Positions 1 to 8,476 of a stretch of 51,394 bases of DNA are shown in pieces. The DNA lies in the NCBI GenBank assembly GCA_900545245.1, contig UQYV01000024.1:1-51394 (forward strand), in the 5' to 3' direction. A model generated the notes under the pieces. The model worked only from the letters and a program-made list of their open reading frames with translations. It was not told the origin of the DNA and ran no database searches. The stretch comes from an uncultured Bacteroidales bacterium. GTDB lineage: Bacteria; Bacteroidota; Bacteroidia; Bacteroidales; UBA932. How positions within the stretch are numbered: position 1 is the stretch's first letter; each line of letters begins with the position of its first letter. A program made the position numbers and the translations under genes.

Positions 1-1055
1 TGTTCAAGGGATGCACGTCTCTTGTAACGGTGCCTGAGATCCTTCCCGCGACGACATTGGCGGAGTCTTGCTACGGAGGAATGTTCTCCGGTTGCACGTC
101 CCTCATATCGGCTCCGGAACTTCCCGCGACGACATTGGCGAAGTATTGCTGCAACAATATGTTCAATGGTTGCACGTCTCTTGTAACGGTGCCCGAAATC
201 CTTCCTGCGACGACCTTGGCACAGAGATGCTACGAAAGTATGTTCTCCGGCTGTACGTCTCTCGTGTCGGCTCCAGAACTTCCCGCGACGACATTGGCGA
301 AGTATTGCTGCCAAAATATGTTCAAAGGTTGCAAGTCTCTTGTAACAGTGCCCAAAATCCTTCCCGCGACGACCTTGGAGGAGTATTGTTATGAAGGAAT
401 GTTCTCCGGCTGTACGTCTCTCGTGTCGGCTCCAGAACTTCCCGCGACAACATTGGCGGAGTATTGCTGCAACAACATGTTCAAGGGATGCACGTCTCTT
501 GTAACGGTGCCTGAGATCCTTCCCGCGACGACCTTGGCGGGGCATTGCTACGAAGAAATGTTCTCCGGTTGTACGTCTCTCGTATCGGCTCCGGACCTAC
601 CAGCGATGACCTTGGCGTGGTGTTGTTATAACAGGATGTTCTCCAACTGCTATTCTCTCAAGTCTGCACCGAACCTTCCAGCGACGACCTTGGCGGGGTA
701 TTGCTATGACAGCATGTTTTCCGGCTGCCGGTCTCTCGTCTCGGCTCCGGAACTTCCCGCGACGACCTTGGCAGAGTACTGTTATTCAAGCATGTTCTCC
801 GACTGCCGGTCTCTCGTCTCGGCTCCGGAACTTCCCGCGACGACCTTGGTGAAGGGTTGCTATAACAGCATGTTCAGATACTGTTCAAATCTGAAAAGTG
901 TGACCGCTCTGTTTGAAAAATCGGTTACTAGTTCATTGAATGGCTGGCTCACAGGTGTATCGTCCATCGGTACTTTCTATAAGAATGCAGAGGCCGTATG
1001 GGAGAATAGCGGGATAATACCGGATGGCTGGGATGTCGTGCTCGTGACACCGTAA
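1..1055 (+). CDS. BspA-like leucine-rich repeat surface protein (5' end outside window)
   Basis: The reading frame is already open at base 3, so the gene starts before the window; the first GTG inside it (base 30) lies within a repeat and is not a real start. What is visible is about 11 tandem repeats of 26-27 residues built on the pattern P-E-L-P-A-T-T-L-A, a Cys/Tyr pair, M-F-x-G-C-x-S-L, followed by a non-repeated tail of about 45 residues ending in a Trp-containing motif (G-W-D-V). This is the Treponema pallidum / BspA-like repeat (LRR_5 type) found on cell-surface proteins of Bacteroidales. Such proteins are usually exported and bind host or microbial surfaces, but the signal peptide and any anchor would lie outside the window. 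The start and total length cannot be judged. The function is inferred from the repeat family only. Confidence 0.85.
   Translation, partial: FKGCTSLVTVPEILPATTLAESCYGGMFSGCTSLISAPELPATTLAKYCCNNMFNGCTSLVTVPEILPATTLAQRCYESMFSGCTSLVSAPELPATTLAKYCCQNMFKGCKSLVTVPKILPATTLEEYCYEGMFSGCTSLVSAPELPATTLAEYCCNNMFKGCTSLVTVPEILPATTLAGHCYEEMFSGCTSLVSAPDLPAMTLAWCCYNRMFSNCYSLKSAPNLPATTLAGYCYDSMFSGCRSLVSAPELPATTLAEYCYSSMFSDCRSLVSAPELPATTLVKGCYNSMFRYCSNLKSVTALFEKSVTSSLNGWLTGVSSIGTFYKNAEAVWENSGIIPDGWDVVLVTP
3..902 (+). repeat. Tandem 78/81-bp LRR-coding repeats with alternating A/B units
   Basis: Units alternate between a 27-residue form beginning P-E-I-L-P and ending S-A, and a 26-residue form beginning P-E-L-P and ending T-V. 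This gives a dimeric period of about 159 bp through the first seven units. The last four units lose the alternation and diverge. The DNA is almost identical between dimers, which points to recent expansion by duplication. Confidence 0.85.
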
Positions 1056-1158
1056 TTTGTTCTGTTCCGTTTCGTTCGGCTTGGCAGTTATGCCAAAAAC
1101 ATAAATTATGAGCGGAGCGGTCTGAAGAATATTTGTACAAGATTTAAGAGCTCTGTCC

Positions 1159-2718
1159 ATGGGCTTGGAAAGTAGAATAATCAATTCTGATAATTTTAGA
1201 ATTATGAACATAAAGAAGGTCGGCGTTGCCATAGAGTATTGCACCTATGACAAAATGAAGGCAAAGAATGAGGTCTCTCAAGGTTGGAGCGAGTGGGGAG
1301 ATTTGGCATTTCTGTCAAAAGAAAAAGACATCGAGACTTATCTTCCGAGAATCTGTTATGGAAGTCAAGGAGGATTCAATGCTTTTCGACAGATATTCAA
1401 AGATATAAAGTCCGGCGATATCATTCTGGCCTTTGAAGGCAACACAATCAGAGGCATCACTGAAATGCCGCCGGATTTCATATATTGTTATGATGATGAA
1501 GAACGGGGCGGCTATGCAAATAGTCTGTGGCCTGTCAATTGGGTCGACTGGACAGAATTCTGCAAGGACGCAAGACTTGGAGTCCAAGGTGGTCAAGGTG
1601 TGAAAGGAATAGAGAACTGTGGACTGGCAGAAGTAAACAATTATATCAACGGGCATTGGGAAACCTTTAAAAAAGAAAACAGATACGAGATCCAGTTGCA
1701 GAGTTGCAGTGAGAGGCTTGAACGTGAGCACAAAAGATTTGACGAAAGAATCATAGAATCAAAGAAACATTATATGGAGGGTCTTAATAGCGAGCGGGCA
1801 GAATATCTCGCAGATATGCTGGTTGCAAATCATAATATCATATTGACCGGCGCTCCCGGCACCGGTAAGACATACTTGGCGAAACAGATCGCTGCCCAAT
1901 TGATTCTCCAAAGGCCATATTCAAAAGACGTGGAGAATGATTCCTTGTTCAGAGAGCATGTCGGATTCGTCCAGTTCCATCCGTCTTATGACTACACTGA
2001 TTTTGTTGAAGGTCTGAGGGCATATGAAAACAAGAAAGGCGATATTGGTTTCCGGCGGCAAGACGGTATCTTTAAAGCGTTCTGTAAAAAAGCTTTAAAG
2101 GAAGAGGGGAGATATGTGTTCATCATTGATGAAATCAATCGTGGCGAGATATCAAAGATATTCGGCGATTTGTTTTTCTCCATTGACCCTGGTTACAGAG
2201 GACCATCCGGACGTGTGATGACGCAGTACCAGAACCTTGTCAAGGATGACGATGACGCTTTCAAGGATGGCTTTTACATCCCTGAAAACGTATTCATTAT
2301 AGGCACGATGAACGATATCGACCGTAGTGTTGAAAGCATGGATTTCGCATTCCGTCGCAGATTCGCGTTCGTGGAGATTAAGGCAAATGAGAATATCGGC
2401 ATGCTCACTGATCTCGGCGACGACAATCTTATAAAAGAAGCGGAGAAACGGATGCGTGGTCTCAATGATGCAATATTCAAGGACACACCGGAAGGTGTCT
2501 CCAGAATAGAGGGACTTTCATCCGCTTATCACATCGGAGCCAGTTACTTCCTCAGGCTTAACTGCTATTCCGGCAGCACAGATGAACGCTTCAAGAAACT
2601 GTGGGACTATAATCTCGAAGGTCTTCTTCGTGAGTATCTGAGAGGGGCGACGGATGTGGAAGCGAAAATCAGAACTCTTGAGACCGCATATAAGAAGAAC
2701 GATGAAACTGGATTCTAA
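1159..2718 (+). CDS. mcrB: McrB-like AAA+ GTPase of a methyl-directed restriction system
   Basis: Residues 1 to about 165 form an N-terminal domain with many aromatic residues that resembles the EVE-like DNA-reading domains often fused to McrB. The AAA+ motor follows: Walker A G-A-P-G-T-G-K-T near residues 231-238, Walker B F-I-I-D-E-I-N-R, and the McrB signature as M-N-D-I-D-R-S followed by F-A-F-R-R-R-F. McrB uses GTP to move along DNA and drives the McrC nuclease when modified cytosines are recognised. The first ATG is used here; the ATG at 1204 (M-N-I-K-K) is a credible alternative, because the 15 residues before it look poorly conserved. A weak promoter box AATATTTG lies at 1128-1135. 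The mcrC gene follows after 3 bp. The motor is recognised with confidence; which modified base is read is not. Confidence 0.9.
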   Translation: MGLESRIINSDNFRIMNIKKVGVAIEYCTYDKMKAKNEVSQGWSEWGDLAFLSKEKDIETYLPRICYGSQGGFNAFRQIFKDIKSGDIILAFEGNTIRGITEMPPDFIYCYDDEERGGYANSLWPVNWVDWTEFCKDARLGVQGGQGVKGIENCGLAEVNNYINGHWETFKKENRYEIQLQSCSERLEREHKRFDERIIESKKHYMEGLNSERAEYLADMLVANHNIILTGAPGTGKTYLAKQIAAQLILQRPYSKDVENDSLFREHVGFVQFHPSYDYTDFVEGLRAYENKKGDIGFRRQDGIFKAFCKKALKEEGRYVFIIDEINRGEISKIFGDLFFSIDPGYRGPSGRVMTQYQNLVKDDDDAFKDGFYIPENVFIIGTMNDIDRSVESMDFAFRRRFAFVEIKANENIGMLTDLGDDNLIKEAEKRMRGLNDAIFKDTPEGVSRIEGLSSAYHIGASYFLRLNCYSGSTDERFKKLWDYNLEGLLREYLRGATDVEAKIRTLETAYKKNDETGF

Positions 2719-2721
2719 GAG

Positions 2722-4074
2722 ATGAAGGCTATTACTGACAATGCGCATGGGGTTGACTATCGGGACTTAGGCTATTCGGAGCAAGACTTGTCAAACCTGA
2801 TGAAGATAGCCAACGTAGACATTGGAAGCCTTAATCTGCAGAGTCACCAGAACCTTTTAGTTTTTCCTCCACGGATGGATTATTACGGCGATGGAATCGG
2901 AGGACAGCATATCTTGTCCATTCACGGCGATTATTTGAATACTGGCAACATTCTTGGCTTCGTCGGAATAAACGGCACGCGTCTCAGGATTAAATCCCGA
3001 TTTGGAAAAGAGGATAGCGAGGATTACTTTTTGCACTACCTTCTGCAGAAAGTGCTTTCCATAAATCTGTTCGATCTTCGATTCGGGACATCAGACGAGC
3101 CGGTATTTGATTACTTGTTGTATCTGTTCCCATATTATCTTAAGCGGGCTTTAGGACAGGGGCTGTTCAAGCAATACAGAAGATTTGAGTACAATGATGC
3201 CAAGATAAGGGGTATTATTGATGTCGGTCGGCATGTCAAAGAAAACGTGCCATTCAAAGGCACTGTCGCATATAGTACCAGAGAGTATAGTTACGATAAC
3301 AGCATGACTGAACTTGTTCGCCATACTATAGAGTTTGTCAGCACCAAGCCTCAAGGAAGAAGCCTGCTGCAAGGAGATGTACGCACGGTGGAATGCATCG
3401 ACCAGATACGTCAGGCTACTCCGTCATATGCTGCGTCTCGGCGCCAGAACATACTTGATGCGAATTTGCGGCCAGTCCACCATCCCTTCTTTTCAGAATA
3501 TACACATCTTCAGCGGATATGTGTGCGGATACTGAAGAATGATGGAATCAAGTTTGGTGACAGCGATGACACAATATATGGTGTATTGTTCGATGGCGCC
3601 TGGCTATGGGAAGAGTATCTCAATACATTGCTTGGCAAGGAGGGCTTCATCCATCCTCGAAATAAGGAGGCGAAAGGTGGCTTCCGGATGTTCTTGAAAC
3701 CGGATGACAAGAACTCGTCCGATGACAATGACAGAAGGCTTTTCCCGGATTTCTATAAGGACAATTTCATTCTCGATGCGAAATACAAGCGCTTGGATAA
3801 AGGCTTGAGTCGGGAAGATTTGTATCAGGTTGTGACCTATATGTATTGCAGAAGGGCACGCATGGGGGCATATGTCTATCCTTTGGAGCATGAAGGCAAG
3901 ATAAACAGATTCCAATTGTCCGGATATGGTGACGGGACGGATGGCACCGGACCAGGATATATTTATGTGATCCCATTCACTGTCCCGCAGAATGTATCTG
4001 ATTGGAAAGATTTCTGTAAACAGATGTCTTGCAGTGAAGAGGTGTTGCGGAGCAATTGTCATTTGCAGGCATGA
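2722..4074 (+). CDS. mcrC: McrC-like nuclease subunit of the McrBC system
   Basis: The 450-residue protein has the usual McrC layout. The N-terminal part contacts McrB, and a C-terminal PD-(D/E)xK nuclease is visible as F-P-D-F (Asp343) followed by I-L-D-A-K-Y-K (Asp352, Lys354). An upstream segment G-T-R-L-R-I-K-S-R-F is typical of the family. McrC cuts DNA when the McrB motor ring is stimulated by modified cytosine on incoming DNA. The gene begins 3 bp after the mcrB stop, so the two are cotranscribed and probably translated together. No specificity subunit or methylase is nearby, which fits a type IV system that needs none. No damaging mutation was seen. Confidence 0.9.
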   Translation: MKAITDNAHGVDYRDLGYSEQDLSNLMKIANVDIGSLNLQSHQNLLVFPPRMDYYGDGIGGQHILSIHGDYLNTGNILGFVGINGTRLRIKSRFGKEDSEDYFLHYLLQKVLSINLFDLRFGTSDEPVFDYLLYLFPYYLKRALGQGLFKQYRRFEYNDAKIRGIIDVGRHVKENVPFKGTVAYSTREYSYDNSMTELVRHTIEFVSTKPQGRSLLQGDVRTVECIDQIRQATPSYAASRRQNILDANLRPVHHPFFSEYTHLQRICVRILKNDGIKFGDSDDTIYGVLFDGAWLWEEYLNTLLGKEGFIHPRNKEAKGGFRMFLKPDDKNSSDDNDRRLFPDFYKDNFILDAKYKRLDKGLSREDLYQVVTYMYCRRARMGAYVYPLEHEGKINRFQLSGYGDGTDGTGPGYIYVIPFTVPQNVSDWKDFCKQMSCSEEVLRSNCHLQA

Positions 4075-4146
4075 CATTATTCTTGTTTTAGGGATATTCT
4101 CTTTTGCGAAATTCAATAACTTAAATGGCATTGTAAAATTAAATCT

Positions 4147-5992
4147 ATGCACCAGTTAAAATTATTTCTTTTCCTTATTATCAACACCTTGTTCCTGTCT
4201 GCTTGTGATTTCTAGCAACAGATAGACGGACTTCAGAACCAGATCAATGACCTTAATGGCGGGCGGATTGCGTCCATCGATTTGCAGATTGAAAACATTG
4301 AAAGTTCAATCAAGGACATGGATAGGCTGGACAAGGAACTGAAAACGCTTATTCAGCAATTTTCGGAAAAAGTGGCTGAACTTGAGCATTCTGATGAATC
4401 GCAGGCGGCAGAAATAATGACTGTGAAGGCATCTTTGGTACAGCTTGAACAGACTCTTGGCAATAGGATAGACGAGCTGAAATTCTATGTCGTTGAAGAA
4501 TTGTTGAAAGAGAGGGATTGGACGACAGCCACATTCTCGACATTGGAACAATATCAAAAAACATGTGATGAACTGGCGGCTGTCAAGCAGGGCCTGGCCG
4601 ACATGAAGGACAGCCTTCCTCAGTCTGTCAGCGCTGCTGTTTCAGAGAGTGAGAATTCGATGAAATCCTGGGTCAATGACCAATTGACAGCCTACTGCAC
4701 CATTGCAGATGTTGACGCGAAACTGAAACGTCTCGAGTCTTCAGTTGAACGCGGAGATGTTGCTCTTGAGGAAAAGTTTCAGGCTCTGAAGTCTGAATTG
4801 GAGACAACAAAGGACAATATCAGAGTCGCTTATGAAAAAGCGATCAAGGATGCCATAGCTGACAGTGATGGCGTTCTGACAGCGAAGATTTCTGTAGAAA
4901 TCCGGAAGGCAACGGAGACTATGCAGTCACGGATTGATGCTTTGTGGGAGAAGATATCCGACATGGAGTCTCGAATCAAGTCCCTTGAAAACAGATTGGA
5001 TGAACTTGAGGCGATAATAAGTGGGATTTCCTCCTTGACGTATGTTCCGAGTTATTCAGATGGCAGGAGCATTATGTGGTCGGGACGCAATATGGATGGT
5101 GCAGTCATCGGGGATAGGGATACATTGAGTTTTGAAGTGAGCCCGTCTGGAACAGTTGCGCAGCTACTGTCTTCGACTGATGTGGAATTTGACGCGCAAG
5201 CTGTGTATAATACTGTAGTGAAAAGTTCTGTCGAGATGGTGGAACTGCCGGTTGTTGAAAAATTCGGAAGTGGTGATATTCTTACAGTCGTGGTCTCCGG
5301 AGAGAATATGAGGGGCTCTTTTTTCTCGGGAGATGAGGGCGCGTCTTGCCGTGTCCGTATAAAAACAGGAGATGTCGAGAAGATTTCCGGCTATGTGCAG
5401 ATGCGGCCGTCAGCAATAAATTATAAGGCATATTTTTCTACCTCTTCAATCTCCTTATATGTCGGGGGTCAGCCATGCCGGAGATTACCGTGTATCCTTC
5501 ACCTGCCCCATTGACATTTATAAGTTCAGATACTGATGTTTTCACTGTGGACGGAGATGGAATGCTTGCCGGGGTGGCGGAGGGAGTGGCCTTGCTCACG
5601 ATGACTACGATAAGCGGTTTCAGTCAGACAATGACAGTCAACGTGATTCCGATGGATTTATCTTCCAATGGCACAGCAAACTGCTATATTGTCCCTTTGA
5701 CCGGGCACTTTTCATTCAAGGCAACCGTAAAAGGAAATAACAGTTCTTGTCCTCTTGATGGAACTCCGACGCGGGCAAAGGTGTTATGGGAATCGTATGG
5801 GACAGACATGCGGCCTAAAGTAGGTTCTCTGATATCTCAAGTTTTGTTTAAGGATGGGAAAGTTGTGTTCAAGACCCCCGAAGTGTTGAAAAACGGCAAT
5901 GCTGTAATCGCCGTACAGGATGCCGAAGGAAGAATATTATGGTCGTGGCATATATGGATATGCAAAGACTACTGTCCGGGCGACACAGACCA
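4147..5992 (+). pseudogene. Broken coiled-coil surface lipoprotein gene (amber stop, frameshift, truncated)
   Basis: From the ATG at 4147 the frame encodes a lipoprotein signal peptide ending in the lipobox L-S-A-C. Two codons after that Cys comes an in-frame TAG at 4213-4215. The same frame then stays open to 5514 and encodes a long coiled coil (heptads over about 250 residues) and a domain beginning Y-V-P-S-Y-S-D-G, as in Bacteroidales lipoproteins with a coiled-coil N terminus. At the G5 run 5464-5468 the frame is lost; restoring one G reads on through Ig-like (Big_2-type) sequence and a C-terminal domain with I-L-W-S-W-H-I-W. Similarity stops at about 5992, where an inverted ATPase relic begins. 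Three independent lesions make a functional product unlikely. An internal start could give a cytoplasmic coiled coil (from 4282), but it would lack its export signal. Confidence 0.8.
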
Positions 5993-6293
5993 GGCATCCT
6001 TAATAGGTGTGTCAGGATACATCTCCATATATGACGTTATCACCTCGTCAAGTTCATCAGCCTTCATGTTTACCAATCGCTCATCATCGAATCCAAGCCA
6101 TAGAATGTGCTCCGCCGGCACTCCTCCCTCGACAAGAGAGTTGATGGCAATTTCCATCAAAGTGGACTTTCCACACCTGCGGACACCGGGCACAGTGATG
6201 ATCTTTTTCCTATTTATAGGAAGCTTCATGTCACGGTTTATCACATCGAAAGGTATCTATCTCTTTTTACCGGTAAATATATGAAAGTTTCAT
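5993..6293 (-). pseudogene. N-terminal relic of an AAA_14/DUF4143-type ATPase gene
   Basis: Read on the minus strand this encodes about 80 residues starting near V-I-N-R-D-M-K-L-P, with a Walker A loop G-V-R-R-C-G-K-S-T and the segment I-L-W-L-G-F-D-D-E-R-L, all typical of the N-terminal half of AAA_14/DUF4143 ATPases of Bacteroidales. It ends abruptly after P-I-K-D-A at about 5993, at the junction with the lipoprotein gene. Upstream, an ATG at 6293 opens M-K-L-S-Y-I-Y-R followed by a stop. A duplicated GATA (part of GAGATAGATA) near 6256 would account for the shift between that piece and the ATPase frame; this last point is inference. It is a dead fragment of about 300 bp. Confidence 0.75.
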
Positions 6294-6974
6294 GAAAAAT
6301 AGGAAATAAATTAAAAATGTTTCATGAAATTTAGGAATCAAGTGATATTTTCTGATGATATGATATTCGGAAGAGTCATAATCCCCATCACGATTCCAGC
6401 AGGCCGAGCACTTTTTCTGTCCAGTGTTCCATCACATCTTACCAACATTGCGCCCCGGACTCTTTTCCGGATGCTTCCGGCAGGGGGGAGGGATGTTCGT
6501 CAGAGTCTCGTCTGCTTGACAGGATAGTTTCACGTGGCAAGGGCTGGAGATATGCACTCTTCCTTTATCTTGAGAAATATTCTTTCAGCAGCTCCGTCAT
6601 CGGTCAGGTTGAGGAACTTCTCGAATCCGACCGCACTGTCAGCGGGGAAAAGATGTGGCGGCAAATGAGTCAAAAAACTCGATTCCGTCCACGCAAGATT
6701 CCAGTCACGTGTTGGCTCTCCTCGGCCACCGCATAGACGACTCCGTCCGCGTAACCAATCAGACCTCCCGCCTCCTTCGGTTAACCGTCACATTTCGAGT
6801 ATAGAAACATGAAAAAAATAAACTGCGTCAGATTTGTCAATTATTTTCGAGTATAGATTTCTTTTGGAAGAAGGAGTGTACTGGAGGTACACGACTGATG
6901 AGAAAATAAATATAGACCGAAAAGAATGAGAAAGATGATGCAGGTTATTTTTTGAAGGTTTCATAATGTCCATA
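6294..6974. other. Gene-free, decayed region
   Basis: No convincing intact gene lies here. On + a stop-to-stop frame from 6359 to 6736 has no ATG near its start, but its middle (around 6530-6690, reading S-R-G-K-G-W-R-Y-A-L-F-L-Y-L-E) has the feel of coding sequence. A different frame takes over at about 6700-6780. This would fit a small gene in decay, family unknown. From 6790 the DNA is AT-rich and carries a 13-bp direct repeat TTTCGAGTATAGA at 6793-6805 and 6845-6857. Confidence 0.5.
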
Positions 6975-7012
6975 TGTCAAGATTCTTTACAGAAGTGTAA
7001 AGTTTTTTTACA
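6975..7012 (+). promoter_or_regulatory. Palindromic activator site (UAS) of the tolC operon
   Basis: The core is CTTTACA-GAAG-TGTAAAG (6985-7002), preceded by TGTCAAGATT and followed by an extra TTTACA half-site. The same arrangement occurs on the other strand at 21470-21507 before the second efflux operon, with the same order of parts. The dyad centre lies 74.5 bp before the TGGCAC element in both. It is the probable binding site of the NtrC-type regulator encoded at 13930-15267. Confidence 0.75.
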
Positions 7013-7067
7013 AGGCTGTGGTGATGGTTTTGAGTTAATGTGCTAATATATATAATGTTGCGCTGTG

Positions 7068-7083
7068 TGGCACGGGAGGTGTT
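7068..7083 (+). promoter_or_regulatory. Sigma-54-like promoter of the tolC operon
   Basis: A perfect -24 box TGGCAC is followed at canonical spacing by a weak -12 box in which the expected GC dinucleotide reads GT (TGGCAC-N7-GTT). The twin promoter at 21414-21399 has the same GTT. The ATG of tolC is 43 bp downstream of the first T. Confidence 0.6.
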
Positions 7084-7110
7084 CGTATTCTCGGAGAAAA
7101 ATGTGAGAAT

Positions 7111-8469
7111 ATGAAGACACCTCTTATATTTACGGCTCTTGCGATGATTGCTCTGCCTTTGTCCGGAAGAGGACGGGAGATGATGTCGCTGAAAGATTGC
7201 ATGGAATATGCGGTGGAAAATGCTGCGCAGGTGCAGGTCCAGCGAACTAAGGTGGGAGACGCAAGGCTTGACAGACGCGACGCCATACTCACGGCGTTCA
7301 CCCCTTCCATTGAAGCCTCCACCTACGGCTACTACCGTTGGGGACGCTCTATCGACCCGGAGACAAACACTTATGTGACAACCACTTCCCTGAATAACGG
7401 CTGGTCTGTTTCCGCCGGGATAACGCTGTTCGACGGTTTTTCCGCGCTCAACAACATAAAGATTGCCAAGACGTCGCTTTCGATGGGGCTCACCCGGGAG
7501 CGGCAGGAAGAGGACAAGGTCTGCCTCGCCACGATGGAGGCCTATTTTAATGTGCTCTACTACACTGAACTCGTGGACATACTTGCCGAGCAGGTCGAGA
7601 ACGCGCAGTCCGCTCTCACGCTTGCTTCACGTCAGGAAGAACTCGGAGTGAAGGGCCATGCGGACGTGGTCCAGATGGAAGCTGATCTCGCGGACAGGGA
7701 ATATGAACTCGTCTCGGCACGCAACAGCCTGGCGGACGCGAAGATAACCTTGGAAGACGTAATGCTCTGGCCGGTGGGTGAGGAACTCGTGATTGACACC
7801 TCTCTCGACTCACTGGATGCGACGACTTCCGGCGCTTCCGGAAATGTTATCGTTGAAGACATAATCCTTAAGGCCCGCGCATCCATGCCGTCGGTTCTTG
7901 TCGCAAAAGGGGCGCTTGACAACGCGAAATATGCCCTGCGCACCGCCAAATGGCAGTTTCTTCCTACCCTTGGGCTCTATGGTGGCTGGTCCACGAGCTA
8001 CTACACCTACCCCGGGCAGGCCGGCTACACCCCGACTCCCTACTGGAATCAATTCACCAACAATGGCGGAGAGTATCTCCAGCTCTCGCTCAGTATCCCG
8101 ATTTACGACCGTCTGAGCAAGTTTACGAAACTCTCCAAGCGTCGCAACGAGTACCGCCGTGCCGCAATCGAGTATGACAAGTCACTCCGTGATGTCGAGT
8201 CCGAGGTTCGTCGTGCAGTGAGCGACTGCGACGGAGCCGAGTCTGCCCTGCTTCAAGCGGAGCGTCGCGCCGATGCCCAGGAAGAGGCCTACCGCCTGAA
8301 CTCCCGCAAGTTCGAGCAGGGACTCATTTCCTCCATCGAGTACAATACCGCTTCCTCCAACTATCTTAAAGCCAAGGCCGAGCGCCTGAATGCCCTCCTG
8401 AAATGGCAGCTCAAGCGCCGCGTGGTCTCATATTATAATGGTGTGCGATATATTGACCAGGAAGAATAA
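7111..8469 (+). CDS. TolC-family outer membrane efflux channel
   Basis: A 452-residue protein with an N-terminal signal sequence (M-K-T-P-L-I-F-T-A-L-A) followed by S-L-K-D-C-M-E-Y-A, the usual opening of mature TolC-like proteins. Two long amphipathic helical repeats follow (about residues 100-215 and 310-430), with the aromatic beta-strand segments between them expected of the outer-membrane barrel (Y-G-Y-Y-R-W-G-R-S-I-D, and F-T-N-N-G-G-E-Y-L-Q). It would form the outer-membrane exit duct of a tripartite pump. The membrane fusion protein follows after 7 bp and an FtsX-type permease comes third. The gene sits directly behind the regulated promoter at 7068. Length and layout are normal for the family. 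Confidence 0.9.
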   Translation: MKTPLIFTALAMIALPLSGRGREMMSLKDCMEYAVENAAQVQVQRTKVGDARLDRRDAILTAFTPSIEASTYGYYRWGRSIDPETNTYVTTTSLNNGWSVSAGITLFDGFSALNNIKIAKTSLSMGLTRERQEEDKVCLATMEAYFNVLYYTELVDILAEQVENAQSALTLASRQEELGVKGHADVVQMEADLADREYELVSARNSLADAKITLEDVMLWPVGEELVIDTSLDSLDATTSGASGNVIVEDIILKARASMPSVLVAKGALDNAKYALRTAKWQFLPTLGLYGGWSTSYYTYPGQAGYTPTPYWNQFTNNGGEYLQLSLSIPIYDRLSKFTKLSKRRNEYRRAAIEYDKSLRDVESEVRRAVSDCDGAESALLQAERRADAQEEAYRLNSRKFEQGLISSIEYNTASSNYLKAKAERLNALLKWQLKRRVVSYYNGVRYIDQEE

Positions 8470-8476
8470 CTGAAAT

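Noticed and set aside
68..394. 108-codon + strand frame over the BspA repeats
   Set aside because: It is a second frame of the repeated DNA and has no independent coding signal.
1..905. Regular spacing that could suggest a CRISPR array
   Set aside because: The repeats are 78-81 bp, in frame, and translate to leucine-rich repeats; there are no unique spacers.
6324..6527. 67-codon frame in the decayed region
   Set aside because: Low-complexity residue mix and no context; another frame looks more protein-like.
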